Source: Thermoplasmatota archaeon
Lineage (GTDB): Archaea > Thermoplasmatota > E2 > DHVEG-1
Assembly (NCBI GenBank): GCA_030619765.1
Contig: JAUXAU010000020.1
Coordinates: forward strand, 1 to 41,330
Direction of reading: 5' to 3'
DNA: 41,330 nucleotides
The notes beneath the pieces are model-generated. The model worked only from the letters and a program-made list of their open reading frames with translations. It did no database searches and was not told where the DNA came from. Each line of letters opens with the position of its first letter. Position 1 is the stretch's first letter. The translations under genes and the position numbers were made by a program. Below, piece by piece: positions 1 through 7,617 of this stretch.

Positions 1-55
1 GGAAAATCCGAAACCCCCCCTATGAAGTGTTTTTCCAGGTTATTTATTCACAATT

Positions 56-80
56 ACTATATATATAGGTTATATATAAA
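56..80 (+). promoter_or_regulatory. Probable archaeal TATA-box region
   Basis: A pure A/T stretch with overlapping TATATATA and TTATATATAAA motifs lies about 110-135 bases upstream of the ATG at 192 and just before the 19-bp repeats. It resembles an archaeal TATA element, which would place the transcript start near base 100, inside the repeats. The A/T richness of the whole region makes the call uncertain. Confidence 0.35.
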
Positions 81-87
81 GCTTTCT

Positions 88-171
88 GATTTTCCTAATT
101 GTAAAAGATTTTCCCAACTATAAGAGATTTTCCACTTATAAAACGATTTTTCGTAGAAAAATTGATTTATG
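88..171 (+). repeat. 19-bp iterated repeats (four good copies plus one decayed)
   Basis: The word GATTTTCC (or GATTTTTC) starts at 88, 107, 126 and 145, exactly 19 bases apart, and a decayed copy (GATTTATG) falls at 164. The spacer between words is A/T-rich and roughly conserved, ending in TAANA. An inverted copy, GGAAAATC, begins the window at 1-8. Two helical turns between copies put every site on the same face of the DNA. That is typical of operator or iteron arrays. The adjacent winged-helix gene is the obvious candidate regulator or target, which is an inference. Confidence 0.7.
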
Positions 172-191
172 ATGTGCACGCATATATAAAC

Positions 192-461
192 ATGGAGTTT
201 GTTGAATTAGAGAAAACAAGGGGAACTTTAGAAACCCTAATGGTTCTCTTAAAAGAGGGGGATAAACGACCGACACATCTTATAAAATCCATTTCTCCCA
301 GTGCAGACACCTTCTATACCGTTGTGAAAAAACTCAAAGAATATAGCTTGATTAAAAAACAATATGATGAACCGCAAGATGCCCTCGTCTGGGCCCTTAC
401 TCCTAAAGGGAGGAAGATCGCTGCGTTTTTACTCGAAATAGAGAAAATCCTTAGCTCATAA
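192..461 (+). CDS. Small winged-helix DNA-binding protein
   Basis: This 89-residue protein reads as a single winged helix-turn-helix domain of the ArsR/MarR/PadR type. It has an N-terminal helix (LEKTRGTLETLMVLLKEG), a helix-turn-helix around HLIKSISPSADTFYTVVKKLKEYSLI, a wing (DALVWALTPKGRKIA) and a short C-terminal helix. The ATG at 192 was preferred over an in-frame TTG at 162 because the TTG would add a sequence unlike the family and overlap the last repeat. No clear Shine-Dalgarno is present for either. It sits directly downstream of 19-bp iterated repeats, so autoregulation is plausible. No ligand-binding domain is visible. Its target is unknown. Confidence 0.75.
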   Translation: MEFVELEKTRGTLETLMVLLKEGDKRPTHLIKSISPSADTFYTVVKKLKEYSLIKKQYDEPQDALVWALTPKGRKIAAFLLEIEKILSS

Positions 462-897
462 TACAAAGTAGCCAAAATGTGCTATGAGATTCTAAGAACA
501 CAAAGGAGCTTTTAATACCTACAAACAACATATATCTCCTTTACTTTGCCACATCCTTTGTTCCCTTTGATCTCATGCAGCTTTTTCAAGTAGCCTTTTT
601 ATTCTATGTTAGTAATAGCAAGTCAAAGCAAGTCAACAAACCAACAGAAATCTGAAAAGGTATCAAGCGTAAGTGAAGAGGTTGTTTTCGTCAGCTATAA
701 AACCTTGACCCTCCGCTCTTAATTCTCTGTTGACTTAATAGTAAGTAATAGTAAGTAGTGATTTGTAATATCTATAATTTGTATCCAATATTATAACTAT
801 TATATATTAGGAGTAGAGGTTAGAGATATCAATATTTAGTATTATAAACTAGGAGTAGAGGTTAGAGATATCAATGCTTAGCAGCGGAACAATTAGG
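462..897. other. Gene-free spacer with a 42-bp tandem duplication
   Basis: No open reading frame with coding character was found here. The stretch holds several TAGTAAG/AAGTCAA-like small words at 610-750 and one clear tandem duplication at its right end (808-875, listed separately). It separates the plus-strand winged-helix gene from the 3' end of the minus-strand zinc-ribbon gene, so it probably contains both transcription ends. Confidence 0.5.
808..875 (+). repeat. Tandem duplication, 42-bp period
   Basis: A 26-base block beginning TAGGAGTAGAGGTTAGAGAT occurs at 808-833 and again, identical, at 850-875. The two copies are separated by 16 A/T-rich bases. It lies just past the stop codon of the minus-strand zinc-ribbon gene. 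Confidence 0.85.
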
Positions 898-1239
898 CTA
901 AATTTGATTTAAATTTTTATTATTTCTCCTTGTTATGATGTTTTCTTTTCGTTTGAATTTCCGCCGACACACACTACAAGTAACCATAGGGGCTCTAGTT
1001 CTCGTTTTGAAAACATAACCACATGCAGGGCATTTTACCCGTTGACGATAGATCCTCTTCTCCACAGTACCTGCTTTTTCCTCGGTGATGTTTTCCAGCC
1101 TCTTAAACAGAGTCGCGCAGTAACTACAACAAACCCAGGCAGCCCTGCTCCTTGTTTTGAAAATATGTCTGCACTTGGGGCACTTTACCTTTTGACGATA
1201 ACTCCTTTTCTCTCTGTTGTCATTTTTCATCAAGTGCAT
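898..1239 (-). CDS. Internally duplicated zinc-ribbon protein
   Basis: The 113-residue protein is two copies of one roughly 42-residue module. Each has the order YRQ-VKCP-C-FKTR-RA-V-C-C-FKR-ENI, giving two CxxC knuckles per copy: KCPKC with CSYC at about residues 19-40, and KCPAC with CSVC at about 69-90. Each module should bind one zinc ion and resembles archaeal zinc ribbons of the transcription-factor or rubredoxin-like class. The linker is short and acidic. The whole protein is very basic, with a lysine/arginine tail, which suggests nucleic-acid binding. The start follows an AGAGG Shine-Dalgarno about six bases upstream. The module sequence is seen directly; the function is inferred. Confidence 0.7.
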   Translation of the reverse strand: MHLMKNDNREKRSYRQKVKCPKCRHIFKTRSRAAWVCCSYCATLFKRLENITEEKAGTVEKRIYRQRVKCPACGYVFKTRTRAPMVTCSVCRRKFKRKENIITRRNNKNLNQI

Positions 1240-1377
1240 CCATTCCTCTACATTCCGTAATCACTATAAATACTTTTTTTATACGCTCTACCTGAAGGCA
1301 TTTACAGTAAATTATATATACTACAAATAATAATATAGACAATATATTAATATGGTAGAAAGAATAAGGTGATAAGA

Positions 1378-1590
1378 ATGGTAGAAGATGAATACAACCG
1401 TGGCTTCGAGAATGCATTGGATTTAGTAAGCTATTACGTCAAAAAATACGAGGATAAACTCCCCAAGGAATTTGTGTTGTCAATCAAAGAAATCGTTCAA
1501 AACTTCAAAGATAAGAAGATTGAGGCATTGAAGAAGGATCTTTATCTCGTTGACGATGAAGCCCCTGTAAAGAAGAAATCTAAGAAATGA
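1378..1590 (+). CDS. Small charged helical protein of unknown function
   Basis: The 70-residue product is almost entirely amphipathic helix (ENALDLVSYYVKKYEDKL, then FVLSIKEIVQNFKDKKIEALKKDL). It ends in a lysine-rich tail after an acidic break (VDDEAPVKKKSKK). The ATG at 1378 is chosen over a GTG three codons earlier because AAGGTG lies at a good Shine-Dalgarno distance from the ATG. No signal peptide, membrane segment or cysteine is present. Lysine tails after acidic patches occur in small archaeal nucleic-acid-associated proteins, but no family is recognised. It precedes a broken Lrp-type gene on the same strand. Confidence 0.65.
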   Translation: MVEDEYNRGFENALDLVSYYVKKYEDKLPKEFVLSIKEIVQNFKDKKIEALKKDLYLVDDEAPVKKKSKK

Positions 1591-1676
1591 ACAAGTATCA
1601 TGGGGCAATGCATGCAAACTAATAAGGACAAGAGTGGGAAAGTCTAAAAACCAATAAATGCAGAGAGGGAGAAAAA

Positions 1677-2216
1677 ATGGTAAAAAATAACTTGAAGATG
1701 GAACTGTTGAAACACTTATTAGAGAACTCTACCATAACTGTTAATAAACTTGCGAAAAAGCTCGGTACATATCGAAAGAGGGTATTGCGAAGAAAGAAAT
1801 AGTTAGAGGATGATCACATTATCTGGGGGTACACGGCTGTCGTCGACGAGAGTAAGCTAAACCATATTCTCTACATAGCACAATTTAGAATTCAACCTAT
1901 ATCTAAAGAATTTGTAGATCTTTTAATAAGAAGATTGACTACGGAAGACCCTGATAAAATGAAGGTGCGTATAATAGATGTATTCTATGTGGATAGGGAA
2001 TATGATTGTTTTATAAAGTTTTCCGCTCCAGACAGTATTACGGCAAGAAAATATTACGAAAAGCTTCGAGTTACATACAAGGATTTCTTTCGTGGTGACC
2101 CATCGTTGTCTAACGTGGTTTTTCCCATAGCCAACAGCGGCAAGTTGAACCCTGAAATTGAAAAGTTGTATGATTTCGTACCGGAGGCAGAGGAGATAAT
2201 AGAGACGAAAAGATAG
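1677..2216 (+). pseudogene. Lrp/AsnC-like regulator interrupted by an in-frame TAG
   Basis: Reading from the ATG at 1677 (behind GAGGGAG) gives a 41-residue helix-turn-helix segment (LLKHLLENSTITVNKLAKKL), then TAG at 1800-1802. The same frame continues as LEDDHIIWGYTAVVDESKL and a ligand-binding-like domain to the stop at 2216. The LEDDHIIWGYTAVVD stretch is the signature joining the two Lrp/AsnC domains, so the parts belong to one gene of about 179 codons. The rest of the frame is clean, so this is a single nonsense change or a read-through codon. An independent start for the C-terminal part (for example ATG-type codons near 1935) is possible but leaves no DNA-binding domain. TAG ends other genes in this window, which favours a recent pseudogene. 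Confidence 0.75.
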
Positions 2217-2354
2217 TGGTTTAATAAATCACTAATACGAGTAGGTTCTCGGGAGGATTTATGGTTTTTGCACCGTTAACAAATCTCTGCCTTGTTAATA
2301 CCTTTACAAATTGAATGAGGAGACAAAAATAGTCGAGGTGTGGGGTCTATTTAA

Positions 2355-2750
2355 TCACGAGATTCTTTCCAAAGAAAAAGAATATCCAGAGCTATATATA
2401 ACATGTAGATAAAGCAAATCATTGCGTTGGGGCAGTTCTGTCATTTCACACCAGTATTTTGCAACACCACCTTCATCATCATAAATATATAAATAGATTT
2501 TATTCTCCATATACCAGTTACGCTGATTTCTACTTCCCTCACCTATCGTCTCCAAAGTTCCGTTTTCATAAAAAATGTATTTATACTGCGGAGGAGTACT
2601 ATATCGAGTAATCCATTCTCCTACAATTTTAGTTTCAATGTTTTGTTCTTCTTCGACAGATGATTGTTGATACGTACAACCACCTAATCCAAGGACAATA
2701 AGCAGAACAGATATACCGACCACAAGTTGTTTATTCATTTTTTTATCCAT
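2355..2750 (-). CDS. Predicted lipoprotein, about 130 aa
   Basis: An N-terminal lipoprotein signal is clear: a short basic stretch (MNKQ), a hydrophobic run and the lipobox LGGC, followed by a Gln/Ser/Glu-rich linker. The mature part is a small beta-rich domain (GEWITRYSTPPQYKYIFYENGTLETIG and YMENKIYLYIYDDEGG). It resembles lipocalin-like domains in which an N-terminal GxW leads into beta strands, but the match is weak. The ATG at 2750 was chosen over a GTG at 2759. It is the last gene of the minus-strand lipoprotein run. It should be anchored to the outer face of the cytoplasmic membrane through the lipidated cysteine. Function unknown. Confidence 0.7.
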   Translation of the reverse strand: MDKKMNKQLVVGISVLLIVLGLGGCTYQQSSVEEEQNIETKIVGEWITRYSTPPQYKYIFYENGTLETIGEGSRNQRNWYMENKIYLYIYDDEGGVAKYWCEMTELPQRNDLLYLHVIYSSGYSFSLERIS

Positions 2751-2810
2751 TTTATCCACTTCCGATTAATCTATGAAGCTGAACTTTACACTTAGCGCTG
2801 TAGTGGTGCT

Positions 2811-3185
2811 CTAATCAAGTACCTCATAAGATGATAAGAGATACCATTCATGATATTTTTCTAATCTGAAAATTATAGTCTTGCCAACATGATGAATATC
2901 TAATCCTATTAATACATAATAAGTTGAATCTGGGTTGTAATAATCGTCAGAATCTACATATATAGAATATATTGAATCTCCGATTTTTATATCATGAATT
3001 TCATATCTATCGAAACCTTCGGTTATAATTTCAATTTTAGTTGTACCATAATATGTATCAGTTACTCCTATAAATTTTGGTTCGGGTTTATTAGTTTGAT
3101 AATTTCCTGTTTGTTCATTACATCCACTCAACCCAACAGCAAAAAGTAAAACAACTATTCCGAGTATTATGAAATTTTTATTCAT
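2811..3185 (-). CDS. Predicted lipoprotein, 124 aa
   Basis: It starts with the standard leader of this cluster (MNKNF, hydrophobic core, lipobox LSGC) and a short Asn/Gln/Thr linker. The mature domain (FIGVTDTYYGTTKIEIITEGFDRYEIHDIKIGDSIYSIYVD onward) is predicted to be all beta strands with many tyrosines and aspartates. No known domain is recognised. The ATG overlaps the last codons of the upstream zinc-ribbon/SHOCT gene by eight bases, so the two are probably translated from one message. The leader is nearly identical at DNA level to the leaders at 7615 and 7977, although the mature regions are unrelated. Confidence 0.7.
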   Translation of the reverse strand: MNKNFIILGIVVLLFAVGLSGCNEQTGNYQTNKPEPKFIGVTDTYYGTTKIEIITEGFDRYEIHDIKIGDSIYSIYVDSDDYYNPDSTYYVLIGLDIHHVGKTIIFRLEKYHEWYLLSSYEVLD

Positions 3186-3732
3186 TTTCTTTCTCTAAAT
3201 CTTTCTTCATCTGTTCATATTCTTCTTTTGTTATTTCGCCTTTAGCATATCTTATGTTTAATATTTCTAGGGCATCTTCTTCTTTCTTACTTCCTTCCTT
3301 TTTACACTTATCAATTTCAATGCTCATAAAAGCAGGGGCAGCTAAAAATATGATGCCGAGTACTATGAAAATAATAGAAATAGGTATACTTGCCTCTCTA
3401 AAATTCTTTAGAAATGTCCAAAAATCAAGGTTACCTCCAGGTAAAAAAGCATGGACTACTTCAGTACGAATCCAATTTTCTGTAGTCAAACCAAAAAGGA
3501 GCAATATAATACCAATTACTATTACTACCGAACCTATCTGCCTTAATTTTATTATTCTTTTATTCTCGACAGTAGGTGTTTCTTTTTTTGCTCTTACCAC
3601 AGGCTTTTTTTCTTCAATCGGCTTTAGCTTATCATAACACGATTTACATACAGTTTTATTTTCTCCCTCAATTGGATGGTCGTAGCTACCTATAATGCCA
3701 ATATCTTTCCCACACTCGCAACATTTCCTCAT
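3178..3732 (-). CDS. Zinc-ribbon membrane protein with C-terminal SHOCT domain
   Basis: Three parts are visible in the 184 residues. Residues 1-40 hold a zinc knuckle (CCECGKDIG and CKSCYDKL). Two hydrophobic segments follow at about 72-90 (VVIVIGIILLLFGLT) and 117-137 (IPISIIFIVLGIIFLAAPAF). The C-terminal 30 residues (ALEILNIRYAKGEITKEEYE) match the short C-terminal SHOCT module common in archaeal and bacterial membrane proteins. The zinc ribbon and SHOCT ends would both lie in the cytoplasm. A GGAG Shine-Dalgarno sits upstream of the ATG at 3732. It is located between lipoprotein genes in the same orientation. SHOCT domains are thought to mediate oligomerisation or binding of partners; the specific role is unknown. 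Confidence 0.75.
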   Translation of the reverse strand: MRKCCECGKDIGIIGSYDHPIEGENKTVCKSCYDKLKPIEEKKPVVRAKKETPTVENKRIIKLRQIGSVVIVIGIILLLFGLTTENWIRTEVVHAFLPGGNLDFWTFLKNFREASIPISIIFIVLGIIFLAAPAFMSIEIDKCKKEGSKKEEDALEILNIRYAKGEITKEEYEQMKKDLEKENE

Positions 3733-3818
3733 ATTTTCTCCTACAAATCTACAATTTCATAACAATTATCTAGGAGATTTTTATTCATCACCAATCCTCT
3801 CCATTTTTCTCCTTTTTA

Positions 3819-4544
3819 CTAACCAAGTTTTCTTGCGGCTTCCTCGGCATAATCTGTGCCAATATCTTCATAGTAACCACCCGTACTCCTATCACCTCGC
3901 ATATAGCATGCCATTGCGATAATATAGTTTTCAAATGCGAGCCCCAAATCATCTCTTATGCTTTCGCAACTACTGCTTAGTTTAAAATCATCTAGTTCTA
4001 ATAATGCCTCTTCATATTGTTTTTTTTCACGTTCAGCCCAATACTTATGCATCTCATAATCTCCGCTTCCGATAGCATCAATATGTGCATTTAACCGCTG
4101 CTCCATATGCCATGCTATATCGCTAAAAGTACTTTTAATCCAACTACGAAATTGTGCGTCCTCTGTTTGAATATGTATAGATATGGAATCAGAATTAGTT
4201 GTATTACCATCAGTAGTGGTTAATATAACAGTGTATGTTCCATAATTTTGAAAAGTATGTGTTGGGTTTGTTTCAGTACTTGTATTGCCATCTCCAAAAT
4301 CCCAATGATAAGATATAATCTTACTATCGGTATCATCACACGAACTTGTAAAGGATACAGTCAATGGTATGATACCTGCTGATGGATTAGCATTTATTGT
4401 TACTGTGGATGATTCTGGTTCTTCTTTTTCTATAGATTGTTGTTCGCATCCACTAAAACCAACAGCCAAAAGCAGAGCAGCAATTCCAATTATTATTAAT
4501 TTTTTATCCATTTTGTTCATTTTCTCTTTATCATACATTACCAT
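3819..4544 (-). CDS. PKD-domain lipoprotein
   Basis: Lipobox FSGC follows a hydrophobic leader at about residues 14-33. Next comes one complete PKD domain (about 45-125): [20 protein letters not shown], then [20 protein letters not shown] and [11 protein letters not shown], containing the canonical WDFGDG motif. The remaining 110 residues are alpha-helical ([34 protein letters not shown]) and of unknown family. PKD domains are extracellular beta sandwiches for binding proteins or polysaccharides. The start is uncertain. An ATG at 4538 overlaps the upstream stop as TAATG, and an ATG at 4520 also fits. It would sit on the outer membrane face. Confidence 0.78.
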   Translation of the reverse strand: MVMYDKEKMNKMDKKLIIIGIAALLLAVGFSGCEQQSIEKEEPESSTVTINANPSAGIIPLTVSFTSSCDDTDSKIISYHWDFGDGNTSTETNPTHTFQNYGTYTVILTTTDGNTTNSDSISIHIQTEDAQFRSWIKSTFSDIAWHMEQRLNAHIDAIGSGDYEMHKYWAEREKKQYEEALLELDDFKLSSSCESIRDDLGLAFENYIIAMACYMRGDRSTGGYYEDIGTDYAEEAARKLG

Positions 4545-4657
4545 TCTGAAGGAATTTTGAAATATCTAGAGCATTTGGGATTGCGGCATACATTTGCAGT
4601 TTTCTCGTCTGTATAAATTAGTTGATTGCCACAAACTTTGCATTTTTCTTCACTCAT
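4538..4657 (-). CDS. Tiny zinc-ribbon protein, 39 aa
   Basis: A short reading frame encodes [19 protein letters not shown] followed by a second pair of cysteines (VCRNPKC) and an aromatic tail ending SEW. The CxxC...CxxxxC spacing is that of a minimal zinc ribbon. Its stop codon overlaps possible starts of the PKD lipoprotein gene (TAATG), so it looks translationally coupled. It is only 39 codons, but both its cysteine pattern and its overlap argue that it is real. Confidence 0.55.
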   Translation of the reverse strand: MSEEKCKVCGNQLIYTDEKTANVCRNPKCSRYFKIPSEW

Positions 4658-4678
4658 TTTATTATTTCTCCCTACTGC

Positions 4679-4729
4679 TCAAATAGCCAATAGTAGACCA
4701 GCTATTCCAAGTACCAGAAAGCGTTTCAT
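4679..4729 (-). pseudogene. Remnant of a lipoprotein leader (16 codons)
   Basis: This frame reads MKRFLVLGIAGLLLAI and then stops at TGA. The peptide is the first half of the lipoprotein leader used throughout this cluster, cut off just before the lipobox. Its ATG overlaps the stop of the upstream YbjQ-like gene (ATGA), as expected for a former operon member. The most likely history is deletion or frameshift of a lipoprotein gene, leaving only the leader. Confidence 0.6.
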
Positions 4730-4968
4730 ATTTCCTCTACAATAACGGCAGCTCCTGAAGCGTGAGCAACCCCAGTAAGAGGTATCTGTCTTATCTTAAA
4801 ATCTATAATTGCGTTTGCGCCTATCTCCTCTGCTTTTTTCTCCAAGTTTCTCCTTGCACTTTCTCTTGCATTTAGAGACACCATATTACTTTTTTCCTCT
4901 ATTGCATTTATTGTTTTAGCAATTTTCATTCCCCTATGGTATTTGTTGTAATAACAATCATATTTCAA
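4726..4968 (-). CDS. YbjQ/UPF0145-like small protein
   Basis: The 80-residue protein has the architecture of the YbjQ-type (UPF0145, putative heavy-metal-binding) family. It has a helix rich in Ala/Arg (LNARESARRNLEKKAEEIGANAII) leading to the strand DFKIRQIP, then the characteristic small-residue segment VAHASGAAVIVEE. Full-length members are around 100 residues, and here the N-terminal strand is short and odd (MKYDCYYNKYHRG). The ATG overlaps the stop of the TSP3 lipoprotein gene by four bases (ATGA), so the genes are co-translated. The family forms pentameric rings of unknown role; the metal-binding label rests on little evidence. Confidence 0.65.
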   Translation of the reverse strand: MKYDCYYNKYHRGMKIAKTINAIEEKSNMVSLNARESARRNLEKKAEEIGANAIIDFKIRQIPLTGVAHASGAAVIVEEI

Positions 4969-5870
4969 ACCTCTCCTATTTTAATCTCCCATTCTATATA
5001 TCCATCTATTTCACCTTCAACATAATCTAATCTTCCATCATCAGTAAAAGAAAAATATGAAGTAGTTCTAGGTCTTAATGAACCAGAACTAGTTTGGTGA
5101 GCTGAAGTAGCTCCTACTGTAGCATCATCACCACTGAGATCAATATACTCATCAATTACATAACTATTTACATTACTATTCCAAACCCCATCCATTACAT
5201 CTACTGAAACATATAAAGAATAAGTATCATCAGGAATGTCAACAGTATACATTAGTGGATCATATATTATTTGTTGATTAACAAATGCATCAGTCATATC
5301 ACTACTAAATGATTCGCCTAATTTATTTGGATCGGGTCTTGCCTCACCATAAACAGAAAACATTGGATCGGGTAACCCACCATCTTCATTTGTATCTGAT
5401 CCATAACTCTGAAATTTAGTTATCTTAATTGTTATACCCGCATTTCCATCATCATAAATATCTTTATTGTCTCCTATTCCATCAATATCACTGTCTCTCC
5501 ATTCACTAGGGTCATCAGGAAAATCATCAGGATCTTTTCCATTGGGATTATCACCATGGCCATCTCCATCCCTATCTATCCATTGCGTGGAATCATAAGG
5601 GAAAGCATCGGCATTATTTCCCACACCATCATTGTCACTATCATATTGCTCATATTTGTTGTTTGGGAACGCATCTCCATTGTCGCCAACACCATCATTA
5701 TCACTATCTTTCCACTCACCTGGATCATTAGGAAATGCATCTACATCATTATTATATCCATCCCCATCGGTATCTTTTACACTTGTATCAGAGTTTTGTT
5801 GTTCTGTACAACCACTTAATGAAACGGTAATTACTAAGAGTATAGATCCAATTATTAAGATTTTTTTCAT
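4965..5870 (-). CDS. Lipoprotein with thrombospondin type 3 calcium repeats
   Basis: A leader (MKKILIIG..., lipobox LSGC) is followed at about residues 30-140 by five acidic repeats of the form D-D-DGxGDN-DAFPND-EW. This is the thrombospondin type 3 calcium-binding repeat frequent in archaeal surface proteins. The C-terminal half (ITIKITKFQSYGSDTNEDGG, then VDIPDDTYSLYVSVDVMDG) is a beta sandwich-like domain of unknown family. The start was set at the MKK codon (5870) because an upstream extension would put 26 residues before the signal peptide. That ATG overlaps the upstream stop as ATGA. The repeats should bind calcium and stiffen a stalk outside the cell. Confidence 0.82.
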   Translation of the reverse strand: MKKILIIGSILLVITVSLSGCTEQQNSDTSVKDTDGDGYNNDVDAFPNDPGEWKDSDNDGVGDNGDAFPNNKYEQYDSDNDGVGNNADAFPYDSTQWIDRDGDGHGDNPNGKDPDDFPDDPSEWRDSDIDGIGDNKDIYDDGNAGITIKITKFQSYGSDTNEDGGLPDPMFSVYGEARPDPNKLGESFSSDMTDAFVNQQIIYDPLMYTVDIPDDTYSLYVSVDVMDGVWNSNVNSYVIDEYIDLSGDDATVGATSAHQTSSGSLRPRTTSYFSFTDDGRLDYVEGEIDGYIEWEIKIGEV

Positions 5871-6262
5871 AATTTTCTCCAATGAATTCCAGTTATAATC
5901 AATAAAATTGTAAAAATTGATAAAAATATTAAACCAATACCGCCCCAATAAAAAAAAGAACTTGTTATTAAAGCAACACTACAATCAACAACACCAATAA
6001 TCCTACCATATTTTTTTCGATAATAAATTCCAAAGAATGCAATAATTGATAGAATAAACCAAAGGAATAGGATAGTAACTAATGTGGGAATATCAACAGG
6101 AAAAAGCATTCCACTTGGTCCCCACAGAAACATAATATCTATAAATGTCTCTTGATTGTATAAGCAGAATATTCCTAAAAATAAAGATATTAAACCAATA
6201 CCAAGATAACTAATTGCTAAAAACAAACAAGAACGACAAGTACTATTGGTTTTATTTTTCAT
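5867..6262 (-). CDS. Small integral membrane protein, four membrane spans
   Basis: Hydrophobic segments occur at about residues 14-36, 56-80, 92-107 and 112-128 of 131, with short polar loops. They are preceded by a lysine/asparagine-rich start (MKNKTNSTC). No catalytic or binding motif is visible, and no family is recognised. The stop overlaps the start of the TSP3 lipoprotein gene, so expression of the two is coupled. It is the first of a tightly packed stretch reading down to 3819. Confidence 0.65.
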   Translation of the reverse strand: MKNKTNSTCRSCLFLAISYLGIGLISLFLGIFCLYNQETFIDIMFLWGPSGMLFPVDIPTLVTILFLWFILSIIAFFGIYYRKKYGRIIGVVDCSVALITSSFFYWGGIGLIFLSIFTILLIITGIHWRKL

Positions 6263-6266
6263 TCAT

Positions 6267-7169
6267 TCACCTAAGTTTTCTCACATATGTGTAAAACGAT
6301 TTAAAATCCATTCCCAGCTTTTTTTGAATAAATTTACTTACTGCTTCAGCCCTATTTGCCACTAATTTTCCGTTTACTGTTACAGATGCAGAAGCTGTTA
6401 GACTTTTTCCAATCATCTCACGTACTACCTTATATGTGTCGTCTCCAAAGATAAATTCAATCTCAACTCTACAAGGATCTGAATGTTCTGCATTTTCACG
6501 TTTTATTTGATTTGCCGGTGTTCTGGTAGCTACAGGACCATATATCCCCCAAGCTATTGCCTCAAAAATCGTTGATTTTCCGGCTCCATTAAAACCAATC
6601 ACACCTGTTACTCCATCAGAAAAATCAATTAATGAATCCTTGAATTTTCTAAAGTTTTTCATCCTCAATGATTTCAGTATCATCTCAACTTTTTTCCAAA
6701 CTATAAGTTTTTTAAAATTGTTAATATATTCTTCAGCAAAGTCACCAGCAAAAACCACCGTATTGGGATCGGGGAAAAAAATCCATTTTTGCCATTTTCT
6801 AGCCATATCACGAATAGAATAATGAAAAATTATAGCAACTATGAGTAGAAAAATCATTGTTAAAAAACTTAAAAAGGGGACATCGCCGTGTATTAAAACT
6901 CCCATTGATATTCCTAATCCTGTCCCTAAAATTAGCCCCCATCCTATGTATGTTAGTATCAATAGACGAATCCTTGGGACTTTGTATGCCTGCTTTATCT
7001 TACTTTTTATTTCTTTGATGCTTTTTTCTTTATCAAAAAGCTGAGGTGGAAAATCCCTAATGAGTACATACTTTTTACCAAAGCCTGATTTTTCAATATT
7101 TTTTATCGTGGCATTGATGTTGATTTCTCTCTCAAATAGTATCTCTTTTTGAGTCATTTGTTTTTTCAT
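6267..7169 (-). CDS. Membrane domain fused to a truncated Rad50 N-terminal head
   Basis: Residues 1-162 form a separate domain: a basic N-terminal region, two membrane segments (about 70-92 and 98-117) and a soluble helix. From about residue 163 the sequence becomes a Rad50-type ABC ATPase start: ILKSLRMKNFRKFKDSLI, Walker A GFNGAGKST, then FEAIAWGIYGPVATRT. It runs up to KLGMDFKSFYTYV and then ends with RKLR and TGA. A normal Rad50 would continue for about 700 more residues of coiled coil plus Walker B, so this is not a working Rad50. M163 (6683) is where a free-standing Rad50 would begin, so the gene is a fusion onto a rad50 5' fragment. A good AAAGGA Shine-Dalgarno precedes 7169. Confidence 0.7.
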   Translation of the reverse strand: MKKQMTQKEILFEREININATIKNIEKSGFGKKYVLIRDFPPQLFDKEKSIKEIKSKIKQAYKVPRIRLLILTYIGWGLILGTGLGISMGVLIHGDVPFLSFLTMIFLLIVAIIFHYSIRDMARKWQKWIFFPDPNTVVFAGDFAEEYINNFKKLIVWKKVEMILKSLRMKNFRKFKDSLIDFSDGVTGVIGFNGAGKSTIFEAIAWGIYGPVATRTPANQIKRENAEHSDPCRVEIEFIFGDDTYKVVREMIGKSLTASASVTVNGKLVANRAEAVSKFIQKKLGMDFKSFYTYVRKLR

Positions 7170-7222
7170 TCCTTTCTATGTATAGATTTTTTTATTTTAA
7201 TATTATGTTAGATTTAATAATT

Positions 7223-7615
7223 TTAGATGGGAATATATTCAATGTAAACTGTTTCTTGACTGGCGGAACTTGCCGTGCTTATTGTTATTGTTATTTGTTT
7301 TTGTGTATATATTTTTCCATCAACATAATTACTGAAACTTTCGGGACATTTTACCCAACAACCGTTTGAAGTCTGTTTTTGGTTTAGCTTGAAATCTTGT
7401 TTATGACTGCAATAAACAGTAAAAGTAATCATTTCAGAACCACCTTTTTCAATATAATCCATACCGGAGACAGGGTTAACTGAATATCCGGCAACCTCTA
7501 ATTTCCAATTTACTGATGCCTTGCCAACATTTGGACCTAATTGTTCATTACACCCACTTAACCCAACAGCCAAAAGCAGAACAGCAATTCCAACTATCAA
7601 GAGATTTTTATTCAT
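7223..7615 (-). CDS. Predicted lipoprotein, 130 aa
   Basis: The leader MNKNL with lipobox LSGC is followed by a beta-rich mature domain (VNWKLEVAGYSVNPVSGMDY, FTVYCSHKQDFKL, KIYTQKQITITISTAS) carrying several cysteines. It may be an Ig-like fold, but no family is recognised. Its ATG lies two bases after the stop of the next lipoprotein gene upstream (7618), so the two form a pair that probably arose by duplication of the leader. Mature regions do not resemble each other. Predicted location is the outer face of the membrane. Confidence 0.7.
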   Translation of the reverse strand: MNKNLLIVGIAVLLLAVGLSGCNEQLGPNVGKASVNWKLEVAGYSVNPVSGMDYIEKGGSEMITFTVYCSHKQDFKLNQKQTSNGCWVKCPESFSNYVDGKIYTQKQITITISTASSASQETVYIEYIPI

Positions 7616-7617
7616 TT

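Noticed and set aside
1800-1802. Pyrrolysine codon
   Set aside because: Possible but not supported: no Pyl genes are in the window, and TAG serves as an ordinary stop for other genes.
6267-6683. Functional Rad50
   Set aside because: Walker B, the hook and nearly all of the coiled coil are missing.
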